Positions 42,797-54,778 of a stretch of DNA of 64,000 bases are shown here, one piece after another. The position numbers were made by a program, and so were the translations under genes. Within the stretch, counting starts at the first letter, position 1. Each line of letters begins with the position of its first letter. The stretch spans positions 62,001 through 126,000 of the forward strand of contig BDSI01000206.1 of the NCBI GenBank assembly GCA_003117195.1, written 5' to 3'. The stretch is from Eudorina sp. 2006-703-Eu-15. Lineage: Eukaryota > Chlorophyta > Chlorophyceae > Chlamydomonadales > Volvocaceae. Below the pieces are notes generated by a model, which made no database searches, was not told the DNA's origin, and saw nothing but the letters and a program-made list of their open reading frames with translations.

Positions 42797-45431
42797 TTAA
42801 GAGATTTTCCCGGTGAACGAACCCGGGCGCACCCAGAACAACTCAGTATACTTAAGTGGTTAGGTACCTGCATGCTGCATAGCGATGGAAATATAGAGAC
42901 GGCGCGCGGGCACGTGGCGGCGCGGCCGCGCTGCCGCCGGTGCAGTAGCAAGCAAAGGGCGAACCCGACCCAACCCGAAAAGAACAGGTATTTTACCGAC
43001 CTGTGGTTGTAGAAGGGGTAGCCGCGCGGCGAGCGACGTCCGAGGTCATGGCGATGCACAGAGGGAAGCCGAGGGACGGAGTGAGCGGGCGCGGTATGCG
43101 AGGGACAACAGCAGTACAGGAACAACAAAAAGAAAACAGTATGCAGGAATGGCGGGGCGGTAGCGCGGCACGGAAGAGGACGTGCCAGGCGAGAGCGGGA
43201 GGGATATGGGACGGAAGACTGTACGACATGTACGGCACATACGACAGGGAAAAAACAAGGGGCAGGACGCGGATACGGACGACTGGGTGGCGGGGCAAAC
43301 GCGGGGGAATGGCTCCCCACCGTGCCCGGTCGAAGCTGGGCAGCCCCCGGATGTGGGGTGCCGCGAGGTGGTGTGCCTGGGGCTGTCGGGCGGGCTGGGC
43401 CGGGTACGTGCGGTGCGGGGTGCCGTGCTGCGGGAAGAGGGGCCGGGAGACGAAGGGGGTGTAACGGTTACAAGTTGCGGGCGACACGGCCGGGCCGGCA
43501 CGGAGGCCGCACGCCAGGGGGCATACTCATACGGAACCGAACACCGGCCCCAAGGGGCACGCACACGCACACGAAACCCAACACTGGCCCTAAGGCGACC
43601 CACGCCGTCACACAGATGAGCCCACGAGAACATTGAGGGGATAGCCGCCGAAACCCAGACGGTCAGGGACAGGGGCCGGGGGCGGGCGGGTGGGCGGGGG
43701 GATCGCGCAGGTGGGAGTGGACGATCGACAGCATATAGTTGTGGGTGGAACGTCGGGCGATGTAGAAGGCTTGGGGGACGGCAGCGAGCAGTTTGACAAA
43801 CTGGGAGAGGTAGCGCGGGCGCGGGTAGCCTTGGGCGACGGGGGCGCGAATGTGGAGGGCGATTTCGGCACAGATGTTATCGGGGCAGGAGATGACCCGC
43901 CGAAGGTGGTGGAACTGGCCCGTGAAGATGTTGCACTTGCAGACCTCGTTGACGTTGGAGTCACGGGCGACAAAAGGGGAGAGGCGGACGTTGGCGAAGG
44001 CGGGTTGCACACGTTTGCCGTACAGTTGGGTGAGGTAGCGTCGGCGGCCGGCGAGGGGGGCGTGGACGAGGAGGATGTCCAGGAAGGGGATGGAGCCGGC
44101 GGGGAGGTGGTCATGGCGGTGCGGGGTGACGGAGAGCTCGGGCGGGTAGATGCCGTGGAGGTTGCCAGCAACCGTGGCGCGGGAGAATTAGGCGCCGATG
44201 TGGGGGTCGTGTAGGGAGAGGAGGTCATCGAAATAAGAGGAGGGAGTACTGGAACCGGGTAAGGATAGCCTTTTCGGCGGGGGTGACGTTGGGTTGGTGG
44301 CGTTGCAGCAGGAAGCAGTATTTACGTATGCCAGGCGAGGAACAGGTTAGCGATGACGGGAGCGGCCGAGATACCCATGGAGATGCCCTTGACCTGGCGG
44401 ACGAGTGCGGGGCCGAAGGCGATGGGGGAGGAGACGAGAAGGGGGTCAAGGACAAGCTGGAAGTCGGTGAGGGTAAAGACGCGGGTGGTGGTGCGGTCCC
44501 GGATCCGACGGCGGGGGCCAGGGGAGGCACCGTGGAAGGTGACGGTGTGGGTGGGTTTGTCGCGAGCACGGTGGGGCGGCGGGTCGGTGGTGGTGACGCG
44601 GATGTAGGGGGTGGCGGCGAGGCTGGCGGGGAGGAGGTCACGTAGGGCGGTGCGTAGCAGGGCGTGGGGGAGGTTGGTGTAGAGGCGATCGAAGTCGAAG
44701 GCGAGGGGTGGCGGGCCACCGGCGGCGCCCCTGGCGACGTACTGCCGCGCGTTGAAGGTGTCGACAAGACGGGTGACGGCCCGGCATGAGAAGCACATCC
44801 AGGGCTGCGTGCCGGGCAGGCGTTCGCGCCAGAGGGCATCGAAGGAGGGGACGGCGGCGCGCAAGACGGCGGTGACGAGATCGCTGAGCGCGGTGGCGGG
44901 GCAGGCTTGGGAGCACGCAAGGTACCACATGGTCGGGGCCAACTTGTACATTTTGAGGGTGCCGGCGTAGTAGGCAGGTGGGCGGTTGACGTCCAGGGAG
45001 GGCTGCCAGGGCGCGAGGCGTGCGTTGCGGTCGCGGAACACGGCAGTGGTCGTGCATCGCGGCGTAGGTGATGGGCTGGTAGTACCGGGGGGGTTCGGCG
45101 GCGGCAGGGGGGCCGGCGGCGGCGGCGGCGGCGGCGGGTGGTGCAGGGGGGCCGGGGGCGCCCAGGGGAGGGGGCGGGCCGGCGGCAGGGGACGCGTAGG
45201 CGGCGTCGGGGGCGGCCGGTGCGGGAGCGACGGGGGAGGGGGTGGAGGTGGGGGTGGGGGAGCGGGCGGCGGAGGGGCGGCGACGGCGTGGGGCGTTGGT
45301 GGCGGGGCGGCGTCGAGGGCGGGGGCAGAGGCGGGGTGGGGAGGGGGCGAGGGGCGTGGGTGGCGGGGGAGAGGCGCGGGTGGGACGGCGAAGGTGTCGT
45401 GAAGGTGCAGGTCTCGCATACATTCTCGGGT
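42797..45431 (-). mobile_element. Inserted retroelement (Penelope-like), decayed
   Basis: About 2.6 kb present in copy 2 of the duplication and absent from copy 1, where the flanks GTGGCTGGGGT and CGGTGCGGTGCCGCCCAGGG are 14 bp apart. It encodes reverse-transcriptase motifs on the minus strand. A short GGGT at each edge may be a target duplication but is too short to be sure. No long terminal repeats are seen. The left end contains a 40-bp motif (GAACGAACCCGGGCGCACCC...) that also occurs in an intron of the giant gene at 11955-11995. Confidence 0.7.
43663..45419 (-). pseudogene. Reverse transcriptase, Penelope-like, frameshifted
   Basis: The main frame (45419 to 44322, 365 codons) starts with a Pro-rich stretch. 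It then shows a fingers region (M-Y-K-L-A-P-T-M-W-Y-L, S-D-L-V-T-A-V-L), motif A (A-F-D-F-D-R-L-Y-T-N-L-P-H, near 44700) and motif B (V-K-G-I-S-M-G-I-S-A-A-P-V-I-A-N-L-F). The catalytic motif C (Y-F-D-D-L-L) lies in another frame near 44215-44232. A thumb-like stretch (I-P-F-L-D-I-L, C-A-E-I-A-L-H, Q-G-Y-P-R-P-R-Y-L) is in a third frame ending at 43663. Y-T-N-L-P-H plus the P-F-L-D and G-Y-P features are typical of Penelope-like RTs. At least two frame shifts make this copy inactive. I could not identify a GIY-YIG endonuclease. Confidence 0.65.
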
Positions 45432-47090
45432 CGGTGCGGTGCCGCCCAGGGCCAGTCAGTGGTGGAGATGGGGCGGAGGGGACCCCGAGGTAGTTGCGAA
45501 TCCACCGGGTGTCCAGAACCCCGACGCGAGACGGGAGGTGCAGAGGTGCGGGGAGAGGTGCGGGGAGAGGTGCGGGGCCGGCGAGTGTGGCGGCCTTGCG
45601 CGGAGCCCATCGAACCCAGCCAGGGTTACCCCTGTGCCGACACACGGTACCGGTATGCCGGAACCCGCATCACGTCGCGTGTTGAGGACGGGGAGTTGTG
45701 CCCCAGCAATACCGAAAAATGCCTCACCGCTTCCCACATGCAGTCGAACGGGCTGCGAGTTCGCGCCACAGCCCACTGGACCGCGTGTCCAGGGTTCCAG
45801 GTCTGACGGTGGGCCGGTGCTGGTCAGCATAGCTGGCGCGGCCAGGACCGCACCGCCTTCAACCCCACTAAGCAAATACCTGTTTGCGCCTGGACAACTT
45901 GAACTGCGCTCATAACTGAATAAAGGCATGGCTAGGCTGTCCGACGTCGGCACACCTGAAAGTCGTGCGTTCGCAATTACAGCTTCGTGTCTGGTCAGTG
46001 CCGCGGCACGCGGGCAGACCCGACAGCCCGCGGCAGCCCACGGCAGCGGAGGCGCGCGACTACCGTACACCCTCCATCTGGCGCACACACCTGACTGCAT
46101 TTGGCTCGACTACGGGTACCGCAGAGGAAGGCGCCCAGGGTTCCATGGCAGCGCTGCATCGGCCCCATAACACACTCTTAGACATCCCCTGCCAGCCTTC
46201 CCCACGTGATGCGCCTGAGATGCACCAATACGTGCGAGCAGCTGACACCCAACATCCGGCAGTTCGCCCGATCGGCCAGTACCGTCACTGGCCAACTGAT
46301 CCAAGATGCACCCAGGCAGGCAACCCCTCCCCGGACGCAGGCCGCTCCCCACATCGCAGCGCCTCAGTGAGTCCTGGCCTTGGCTTGGACTTCGGGATGA
46401 AGCCGCGCGCCGCCGCCATGCTTCGAGGACCACCCACCCACACCAAAGTGGCGGCAGTCAAAACCGACCAAACAGCCCGCAGCCGCCTGACCTGCCCAGA
46501 CCCGATGTGCCCCGGAGCCGGACGTACCCGATTGGTTGGCCCGCCTAGTCCGCCGGGTGACTCCGCGGGTCCGCCCGCTGCGTTGCTTCAGTCCGTCCCG
46601 TGCAGCACCGATACAAACGTAATGTGCCATCCGCAGTCTCCACCAAACCTTCGTACAACACAGCCGAAGCTGGGCCCGTCCCCTCGTGCTCGTCGATCAG
46701 GTGTGCTTCGTGAAACCCTCCGGGGGGGATCGATGGCGCAGGTGGCGTTCGTACCGAGGACCACGCGCAAGCGCGTGACCGAACCTCCGATGCAGCAAAC
46801 GCCTGATGTAGCTTACAGGACTGAAGGAAGTCACCCGTCCTTCCGTCGGTCCATCACCCACTTGATTTGTTCGGAAACGATTCGCCCCACAGCATGCTTG
46901 AATGACCGCTTGTTCCTCTCAAAGAGCCTTTCGCTGCCGTTCTCGTAATATTGACGTTTCCGAAGCTCCGCAGTAAGTCCCTCCTCGTCGCGTCTCCGGT
47001 TCAGCTCCGAAAGCGCCTGGTGCACACGGTTGTCTTTCACATCTACTTTGATTGCCATGCTGCGTTGACTCCCATTCCACAAACTAGATG
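45432..47090. repeat. Segmental duplication block, copy 2, right part
   Basis: Colinear with about 32395-33992 and very similar. A 12-bp unit GAGGTGCGGGGA occurs once more here than in copy 1 (about 45540). The block ends at ATTCCACAAACTAGATG inside the S21-like gene, so the duplication edge cuts that gene in copy 1. Confidence 0.85.
46813..46817 (-). terminator. Candidate TGTAA poly(A) signal of the S21-like gene
   Basis: TGTAA on the minus strand about 14 bases after the stop codon at 46831. This is close but possible for a compact 3' UTR; the same sequence is kept behind the broken copy. Confidence 0.4.
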
Positions 47091-47178
47091 CGCCACGATG
47101 TGAAAGCCAGTTGCTCGAGATTGAACACAACGCCGACCAGCGGCCGTGCTCTGCACTCCGAAGGAGTAATGGCACCAT
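46831..47178 (-). CDS. Organellar ribosomal protein bS21-like, intact copy
   Basis: Single open frame of 115 codons starting at an ATG (47178-47176). Residues 1-40 look like an organelle presequence: few acidic residues, with Arg, Ser and hydrophobics (V-P-L-L-L-R-S, S-N-W-L-S-H-R). The rest matches the bS21 pattern: I-K-V-D-V-K-D-N, then A-L-S-E-L-N-R-R, then E-G-L-T-A-E-L-R-K-R-Q-Y-Y-E and a basic C-terminal helix (S-E-R-L-F-E-R-N-K-R-S). bS21 binds the small-subunit head/platform near the 3' end of small rRNA. The C-terminal extension (I-V-S-E-Q-I-K-W-V-M-D-R-R) is beyond bacterial length. A mitochondrial location is more likely than plastid, but this cannot be settled here. Confidence 0.65.
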   Translation of the reverse strand: MVPLLLRSAEHGRWSALCSISSNWLSHRGASSLWNGSQRSMAIKVDVKDNRVHQALSELNRRRDEEGLTAELRKRQYYENGSERLFERNKRSFKHAVGRIVSEQIKWVMDRRKDG

Positions 47179-49515
47179 ATTTTGTCAATAACAGAAGGTT
47201 AATTACAGCACATCATTTGTACAGGAACTGGTTAATGTAGTGATGAACACAATCGAGCCTTCAAGAACACAATCGAGCCTTCAAGAAGGGCGCTGTAAAG
47301 CAGTGCACGATGTCACGATGAATTGCTCAATCGGCACAAGCTGCCCCAGCTGACTCACTTGCCACTGAGTTCATTATATGCCGTACAGCACGGCCTGCCG
47401 GTCATCACTCGCATTCTTCAATGCAGCGGCGCGCAGGGTGTTTGCCTACACGGCATCACTCACATACAGCCCCGGTCCAAATGATTCCTTATGAGCCCCT
47501 TAACTATGTATGTACACCTCGCCTAGCTCGCCTACAGCATCAGGCAGGAGTATCGGCAGCAACCATTTTCGCTTGCAGCATTACTGTGGCTCTCATAGCG
47601 CTCTGATCGGTCGCCGCCCCCTGTTCTGTTCGCTGCTGCTGCTGGTTACGTAGTTGTTTGTCATCACGAATAGTCGTCAACTGCACTCGCGCTCGGGCCA
47701 TGCCAGTAGTACGCAGAACCTACGGTAGTCCTCCATCCGGTCCACCGCCTGGTCGTCAACGACGTTGTCTGTCTCGCTGCTGCGTGCCGCACCACGAGCT
47801 CCCCAGCGGCCCCGCTGTATGTATGTGGCCCCGCGCACCTTGCTCGCTGGCTGCTGGGAAGTGTGACATTGTACGTGTGGATCCGCAGATTCCGCAGACG
47901 GATGGGAGGGTATGAAAGAACGTCGGTTACAGCGGACCCCGGACAGGGATCAACGGTGTATACCAGCGCGGGCAATCCCCAGCAGGCCCCACCGACAAGG
48001 CGGCAAGACACCTCCACACCTGAACGCCGCGCGCGGATTAAACACACAGATTGCCATAACCCCACCCAGACAGCCACTTAAGCAAGCACAGGCGCACAGT
48101 GAGGCAACACTACGTACGGATAGGCACAACAACGGGCGGGATAAAGCCAAGCACGCCATTACCCAGCTACCACCACCCAGCTGGAGCACCCAGCGCTGCA
48201 CCTTCGTACTTCTTGGAAAACCCACGCCTGGTTCGTGACAGTGCCCAGCGACCGCTAGTGGAGCACCCCTCACCCAACGAACACCTTGACCAATTAAAAA
48301 ATCAACGGTATGTTGAACGGAGCGAGCGACCACACGTGCGGCTGAATGATTACTGGCACGCCGCCGCACAACGGACGCCAGCGCGACCCCAAACTCCCTT
48401 CTACACATGTTGGCATTCCGGTCGGTCACGCACGTGTGTCCCGTCAGTCCTTAGATTGACAAAAGAAAGGGTTCACATGCTTGCTTGGGGTCATAGCACG
48501 TTTTGAGATCTCCCCGGAGCGCGCTTGTGGCGCACAGACAGGCGCACGTATGTATGCCCGGAACAGCTTCAACACCACCTACGTACCCTGCACCACTGCT
48601 GCCCGCCGCCCGCCTCCTCAATCAATAAACCCCAGAGTTCGACCCTGTCGGCGAAAGATATTGCTGTACACGCCTAGATTACTGCGTTTCGCACGGCGAC
48701 GGGTACGAACCCGTCGGTTACGTACGAACGTAACCGACCAACTACTCGTGGCCGGGTTTACATTTTTGGCAGGACCGTATGAGTTACGGTCTTGAAATCA
48801 TTGCTGAAATTGTTATTACGGCAAGCAGATTACGGTTTTGCCGCAGACCGATGCTGCAAATTGGGTGATACTTGCATCTACTGGCGGATTATTCGGGATA
48901 TCCTCATGCCTTCTGGCATTTGTAGAATTGTTTTCCATAAAATGCGCCTGACTGGCGTGACCTTTTTACTTCACGAAAGTTGCCTAATAAAGTGATGAAC
49001 TTATAACGTACGTAACTTTTTGATTACTCGAAGAAGGAGTTTGCCGAGGTTTAAATGGTTATGATGTATACATCGAGCATGTGATTAGGAATAATGACTT
49101 TATTTTGAATGTTGGGGTATAATCAAACATCTCACTGACACAACTGCATCACGATCCACACGGATTATTGCGGCTAATTTTTTGAGTTTGAATACATCAG
49201 AAAAATTTACATCCTGTAAACTTAAGTTGCAGCCTCTGACAAATTTGTCGGACACACAAGTGCCTTTTTGCAGGACGTGGTAAGCACGAAGTGCTACATG
49301 CTTGGCATGTATTTGCAATTCACACAACACATGTATGGGTAGAGTGACGCTATACGTTGTAAATTTGTAACTATGCTTCGATAGATGATGATGAGGTAGG
49401 CCTTGAATATCGTTGTCGTTGACGCACTAGGTTTCACCAGTCTAAATGGAATGCGCCTCAATAATGTGAGGAATGCGAACGAAATAACCGCCAATTCGCA
49501 AACAAGTTTATCATA
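47179..49515. other. Intergenic between the S21-like gene and gene B
   Basis: Holds dispersed repeat R3 copy 2 and a short direct repeat (CACAATCGAGCCTTCAAGAA twice at 47249-47286). From 48.8 to 49.5 kb the DNA is AT-rich and contains no coding signal that I can see. Confidence 0.5.
47926..48075 (+). repeat. Dispersed repeat R3, copy 2
   Basis: Starts GGTTACAGCGGACCCCGGACAG and shares CCCAGCAGGCCCCACCGACA and AGGCGGCAAGACACCT with 7113-7255. It ends near CCCACCCAGACAG. Confidence 0.75.
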
Positions 49516-52500
49516 ATGGGGGCTCGCCTATGTACCGTTGTCACCCATCCGCCGTCAGCTGCAAACGCGGCTTACCTGCTGGTCGCGCCGCTCTTGCTTA
49601 TGCTGCTGGCCTCGGCAAAAACAAGCGGTAAGCTTAATTTTCTCGTCCCAATCAATTGGTGCATTTTTGGTTTGTCATGTGTACTGTTCGTGAAGCGCAC
49701 AAACCTACAGCAAGAATAATACGTATGCATGCATGCACGCATTCACTTAATTATACCAAACCTACCGGCCAGTAGTGTTCAAGAATACGACAACAACAAG
49801 CAAGCTAGGTTCATTGTTTACCTGTATGTGTGCTGCGTAAACATATTTAAGATCAAGACAATGTCACCGAGTACACCGAGCGTAGACGACCTAGCTAGAC
49901 GACCTACCTTGCTTCGGGCACTACATCGATCGATCGTACCTGATCATGATCATGAAGCCCCAAGCCACGCATGCAAACACACGTACGCACTACATACGCT
50001 CACGACCGATGTTTATGTGTGCCATCGACACACACGCACCTGCCCGCCGGCGGCGGAGAGAATAGAGAGAAGGCGTCCTGTCCCGCCATTTGCTTCCAAT
50101 CTTGGCTGCGGCTGGCTGCACCCTTTGTTTATTTATTTACGCGCACGCAGTAGTTACATTCAATCATGTGTGCCGCCTAATCCGCTGTGTATATGAATGT
50201 GCGTCATCATGCATGTGTGTATGGGTTTATGTGTGCGATGCACATCTTCCCTTTCGTTCACCAAGCACGCTTATGCATCACGCCAGCTAGCTAGCTAGCA
50301 TGCATCCCTCGCTTGTGCCCGCTCGCACCATCCAGTACGTAGTCCAGTCCTACCGCCCTGCAGCCGGCTGGGCTCCAGCCAGCAGGAAATGAATGAATAT
50401 ATTCTCCGCCGTCCAACGTCCGTCCGTGATAGACAACCAACCTGCCTGAGGGGCCAGTGGCTCATCAAGTGATAATAATGAATAATCAATAATAAGATGA
50501 ATAATAATACAATATAACGATAATATACTAATAAACAATACAATAATAATGAAATATATGTAATATGTAATAATAATAATAACACCAATATATAATAATA
50601 AATATAATAAATACGAATAATATTAATACGGAACAATAATATGAATATTAGATTAATGAAAAGAGTAGTGTTTAATTGTGTGGCAGCAGGGAGGGCACTA
50701 CTACTCGAGCCGACGTCGTCACCTGCTGCTGCATCTGCATTCTGCGCAACACGCGTTCCTGACAACTACAGCCGGCCGGAGCCCTCTAGCAACAGCCTAT
50801 GCCGATTATCATCCACGGCCGCAGCAGCCATGAACAACACTACTAATAACAAACCTGCCACATGCACCCTGGATCTGGTTGGTTTCGCAATCAAGATAGC
50901 CCCGGCAGCGGACAGAGACGTGTACGTCAGCTTGGCCAAGTTTGCTGTTGCAGTCCGGACTTGCACCCTGGACCAGCGCGAGTGCCGCATAGAGAACGGC
51001 TGCGCCAGAGTGTCGACCGCATCAGGCCTTTGCTACCCTGCAGCATACGAGCAGGCGCCCTGCACCAAATACAACATTGCCTGCTCCGGAGACGTCTTGC
51101 CCCTGGACATCGTCTCGTCATATTACCTGGTCACGTCGGGCAACGTCTTCCCGAACAGGGCATCAGCACGAGCAGACGTGGTGTCTCGTGCCAGCGAAGA
51201 CCTCACCTCCGCGGAGTGCCTAGCTGCTAAAACGGACGAGGCAGCAGGCATATTTGCCTGTAATTTCGTCAGCCGCAGACCGGCACCCGTTCAACTGCAG
51301 TGCAGTTCCAACACACTAACCTCAGTCGGCGGTCTGGACCTGACCAGCTGCTGCCAATACGTCTCCACGGATTTAAACCTGCAAGGCCGCTGCCTCAACG
51401 GGCAGCTGCCTCCCACATTCACACCGCCACCGAAACCCAGTCTGGACCTGCGCAACAACCCGTGCCTCAAAGGGGTAATCAAGAAGAAGTACAAGGAAAT
51501 GGGCCCTCTTTACTTGTCCGGATCGCAAGTGCAGGTGGACCTGGGGTCTTCTCTGGCGGATGCGAAAGACCTATTCTCGACGTTGGCTGCCATGGACTGG
51601 CTACTGGTTGGGCTGGGCAAGGGTTACATGACCCACGCCAACCTGGCTGGCATCATTCCTCAGCAGGCGGCGATCATGACGTGTGTCTACTTCAAAAGTT
51701 GGGGAACCCTGGATGTGAAGGTGTACATGCCATTCCGCCGGTACTCGACCGGTCCTGCAGACGTAGCTCCCTTTTCGTGCTTAGTCGGTGGAGACAGCGA
51801 AGACTACAGGCCCTGCTATCGGTGGTATCCGAACAAAACCATCCACGATCTTACAATGTCGGAGTTTCTAAGGGCGCAGTACCAGTACACCGACTACGCT
51901 TCAAAAGCAGACCAGGGCCTGCTGTGTGGTGACGGTGGGAAGACGTATCGTACACGTGTCGTATTCATCTGTTTGGGTATTGGAATTGGCGCCGCGTTTA
52001 TCAGCTTCATGGCACTGCAGGCGCTGAAATGGGTTTGGTCCCGCTGTTTGTACTGTTGCTGTAACAACGATGGAGAAGAACCGGGCTGCTGCGGAGAGTC
52101 TGCCCGTTGGGCACGGATCCTTTGGGAAATTGGTGTCCAGGTGTACGGCGAGGTTTCCACCATCCTCTTATGGAGCTTCTATGCCCGCGGCGGCCAGCTT
52201 CTGCCGACCTTCCTGATGGGCTGGCTTATGTTCGCCAAGAACACCTTGTTCATCATCTACTTGCTCCTTTCTCTCTTCAGAACAGACAACTTTGTAAGGT
52301 ACTGCTGCATGGGCATGTGGGTTACTCTCCTGCTCATCTTCCAGGCGATCTGGCTCGCAGTGGTGGGAGTGGCCTGCAGAAGAATCGCCAAGGAGCACAC
52401 TGGTTATTACTCGCAGCGAGTGATCGACCAGGATGCGGCGGTATTTTTCCGGAATATGGCGCTGGTTGGAATCATACCAGGGGCTGCAATACACATACTC

Positions 52501-52890
52501 TGGCACATCCTGTGCTTGCATGACGGAGACGAGAATTCCATGGAATTCAAGCTGAAGATGTTTGAGGCTCTCTTTGAGAGTATTCCACAGCTCGTCTCCC
52601 AAGCCGTCCTCTGGGTTACGGGACAGGCAGTGGCGCCCGCATGGGGCTTCAACGGTTTTGTCTTCTCGTGTGTGGGTGACATGCTCTCATTGACCTGGAA
52701 TCTGTGCAGCGTCATCGAATTCAAAACCAGAGACTGGAGAAGCGGGTGCAGCGGCGGGTGTCCTGGTAGTTCTGGACGACGGCAACGGTATGCGGCGTCG
52801 GCGCGCTCTTATTCAGCTGCTGCTGCTCCTGCTGCTCCTGCTCCTCCACAGACATATAATCCTGTTTATCGTCATAATAACAATCGATAG
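49516..52890 (+). CDS. Family member B: signal peptide, Cys-rich ectodomain, ~7 membrane helices
   Basis: Two exons: 49516-49627 (37 codons plus 1 nt, GTAAGC donor) and 50690-52890, phase 1, 770 residues. The signal peptide core is Y-L-L-V-A-P-L-L-L-M-L-L-A-S-A. The ectodomain keeps the family Cys pattern and T-S-C-C-Q-Y-V-S-T-D, L-R-N-N-P-C-L, S-Q-V-Q-V-D-L-G and A-G-I-I-P-Q-Q-A-A-I-M. Membrane segments include V-F-I-C-L-G-I-G-I-G-A-A-F-I and T-L-L-L-I-F-Q-A-I-W-L-A-V-V-G. E-S-I-P-Q-L-V-S-Q begins at E667. It is the most diverged of the three, and a Cys cluster follows the first helix (L-Y-C-C-C-N-N). The tail is Ala/Pro/Tyr-rich (Y-S-A-A-A-A-P-A-A-P). An in-frame ATG at 50641 lies in the intron and is not the start. 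No close TGTAA is seen. Confidence 0.87.
50465..50650. repeat. (AAT)n-rich tract in intron 1 of gene B
   Basis: About 180 bp almost purely A and T with many AAT units, ending 40 bp before the acceptor of exon 2. This contrasts strongly with the GC-rich exon that follows. Confidence 0.85.
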
Positions 52891-54723
52891 TTAGGCAGCG
52901 GACTCCCCAATATACAACATTATTGTACATGAATGGTGGCAGCTAGCTAGCCGCCGACTGCGTACACGGACGGAAGCGCCACACTAGCCGCGCACGCGCG
53001 CCTGCGTGCCTGGTTGATTGACTAGCTACTTTGGCATGTCTGTCGAGCAAGTCGAGCGAGCGTGAGAGCGCACAGGGGCTGTTTGGTTGCTTGAGAACTC
53101 ACTGCTGCGGCATGTATGTATGTATGTATGTATGTGTAGCATGTGTGTATGCCTTGTGAGCGAGTACGTACAGTACAGACGACGTGTGCGCGTGTGCCCG
53201 GATGCATGAACGGATGCACATCCACCTACATACCGTGCAGCAGTACGTACGTAGCCATCTAAGCCATCCAGCTGGCAGCTAGTAGTGCGTGGTGAATACG
53301 TACCTACGTACGTAGCATGCGGCCCATCTTGTGAGGACAACATCCCATGTGGTGCACCTACCGTCATCCCAACTACTACTACTACTAGTTGTCCCGAACA
53401 AGGTAGAGCTCTATCTAGCTATCGAGCTAAGTCGGTGCGTATACGTGCGTGTGTGTGTTGATTAATGCATGTTTTTACGTCAACCGAGCGAGTCCGAGAC
53501 GGTCTGGGTGGGTAGGTAGATCATCGCAGGGCATCGCACATCATCACTCACTGGGACATATCACCACCTATATATCTATCATGCGATGCGCAGCGTCATC
53601 ATGAATGAATGATGTCTAGGTATGACGGAGGCTGCACCCTACCTCACCCACTACAACCACGCACCCAGTCGTATGTACCTACGTACGTACCTACGTGTAT
53701 GTACGGCATGTGCACATGCGTGCGTATGGTACGTATATATGGTCAGTGCGTGATGACCGACCGCCATTTCGTTGTTCGTTGTTTCGTTGCGTGCTTGCTT
53801 GCTTGCACGTGAGCAGAGGGATCTATCTGCGGCCCGGGCGGCGGCGGGAGCTGCATGCGCGCGCGCGATCAGTGGAGTTGCTACGTACTTGTGTGTGTAT
53901 GCGGTGCGTGTGCGTGTGCGCTATGTGCGCGCGTGCCAAACACGCAGGAGTGCAAGCGCGCGAGCCGCCCTTATTCTTCGTTCGTTGCGCTACGTATTAG
54001 TGGTGAGTGAGTATGTATGTAAGTTGCTTGGCTGGGCGCACCACTGTGCGTGCTAATACACACATACCAGTGTCAGTAGTGTCAGGACACTGTATGTTAT
54101 TATTAGTTGGTTGTTTATTATTGACAATCAATTGTTCGCTAAGTAACTGAGAGGGCGGATGTATGGATGGAGCGCGACACGGAAGATGCATGGCTGGTCT
54201 ATTTGCATACATGTATGTTAGTATTGGTCGGTTGACAGGCCTTAGCTGGGCAAGCAGCAGGCAGCAGGGGCCGCCATAGCGTGCGCGCGGGCGATCGATC
54301 GTTGAGCCGGACAGACGGACGGACGGACGGACGGACGGACACATACAATACAGTTAATGTAACGAGGATATATACAGTGACCTGCTGATGGCTGGGACGC
54401 ATGGGGCTTATGACCAGCAGGGTGCCGAATGCGGTTGGTGCGTGCGTGGCGATGATGAATGATGCGTGATGAAAATGGAAATGTGTGTATGCATGCAGCA
54501 GGTAGTCGATGCGGGGAGACACTTTTGCTTTATGATTCGGGTATTCGACAACCAACTAAACCAACTAAACCAACTTGAACTGCGGGAACGTTGCTGACAC
54601 CTCACTCCGGTCACGACCCGACGCACGGTGTAATGTACGGACTTGTCAATCAAAAATAAAATAGTTGCGGCTTAGACACGGCAGGAGAGAAGCGACTATA
54701 GTTTCTAAGCTAGGTTCTGAACG

Positions 54724-54778
54724 GCAGCCTTTCGGCTGTCGGTTGTTAGTTATGCCCCGGTGATCCGGGTCACCGGGG
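54724..54778. repeat. Two adjacent stem-loops
   Basis: GCAGCC-TTTC-GGCTGT (54724-54739) is followed by a perfect 9-bp stem CCCCGGTGA / TCACCGGGG with a 6-base loop (54755-54778). These may be the end of a small transposon; no partner terminus was found. Confidence 0.6.

Noticed and set aside
44986..45806. Plus-strand Gly-rich ORFs over the retroelement
   Set aside because: They are antisense to the Pro-rich N-terminus of the reverse transcriptase frame.
50641..50689. ATG at 50641 as the start of gene B
   Set aside because: It lies in the AT-rich end of intron 1; the signal-peptide exon at 49516 joins in frame at 50690.
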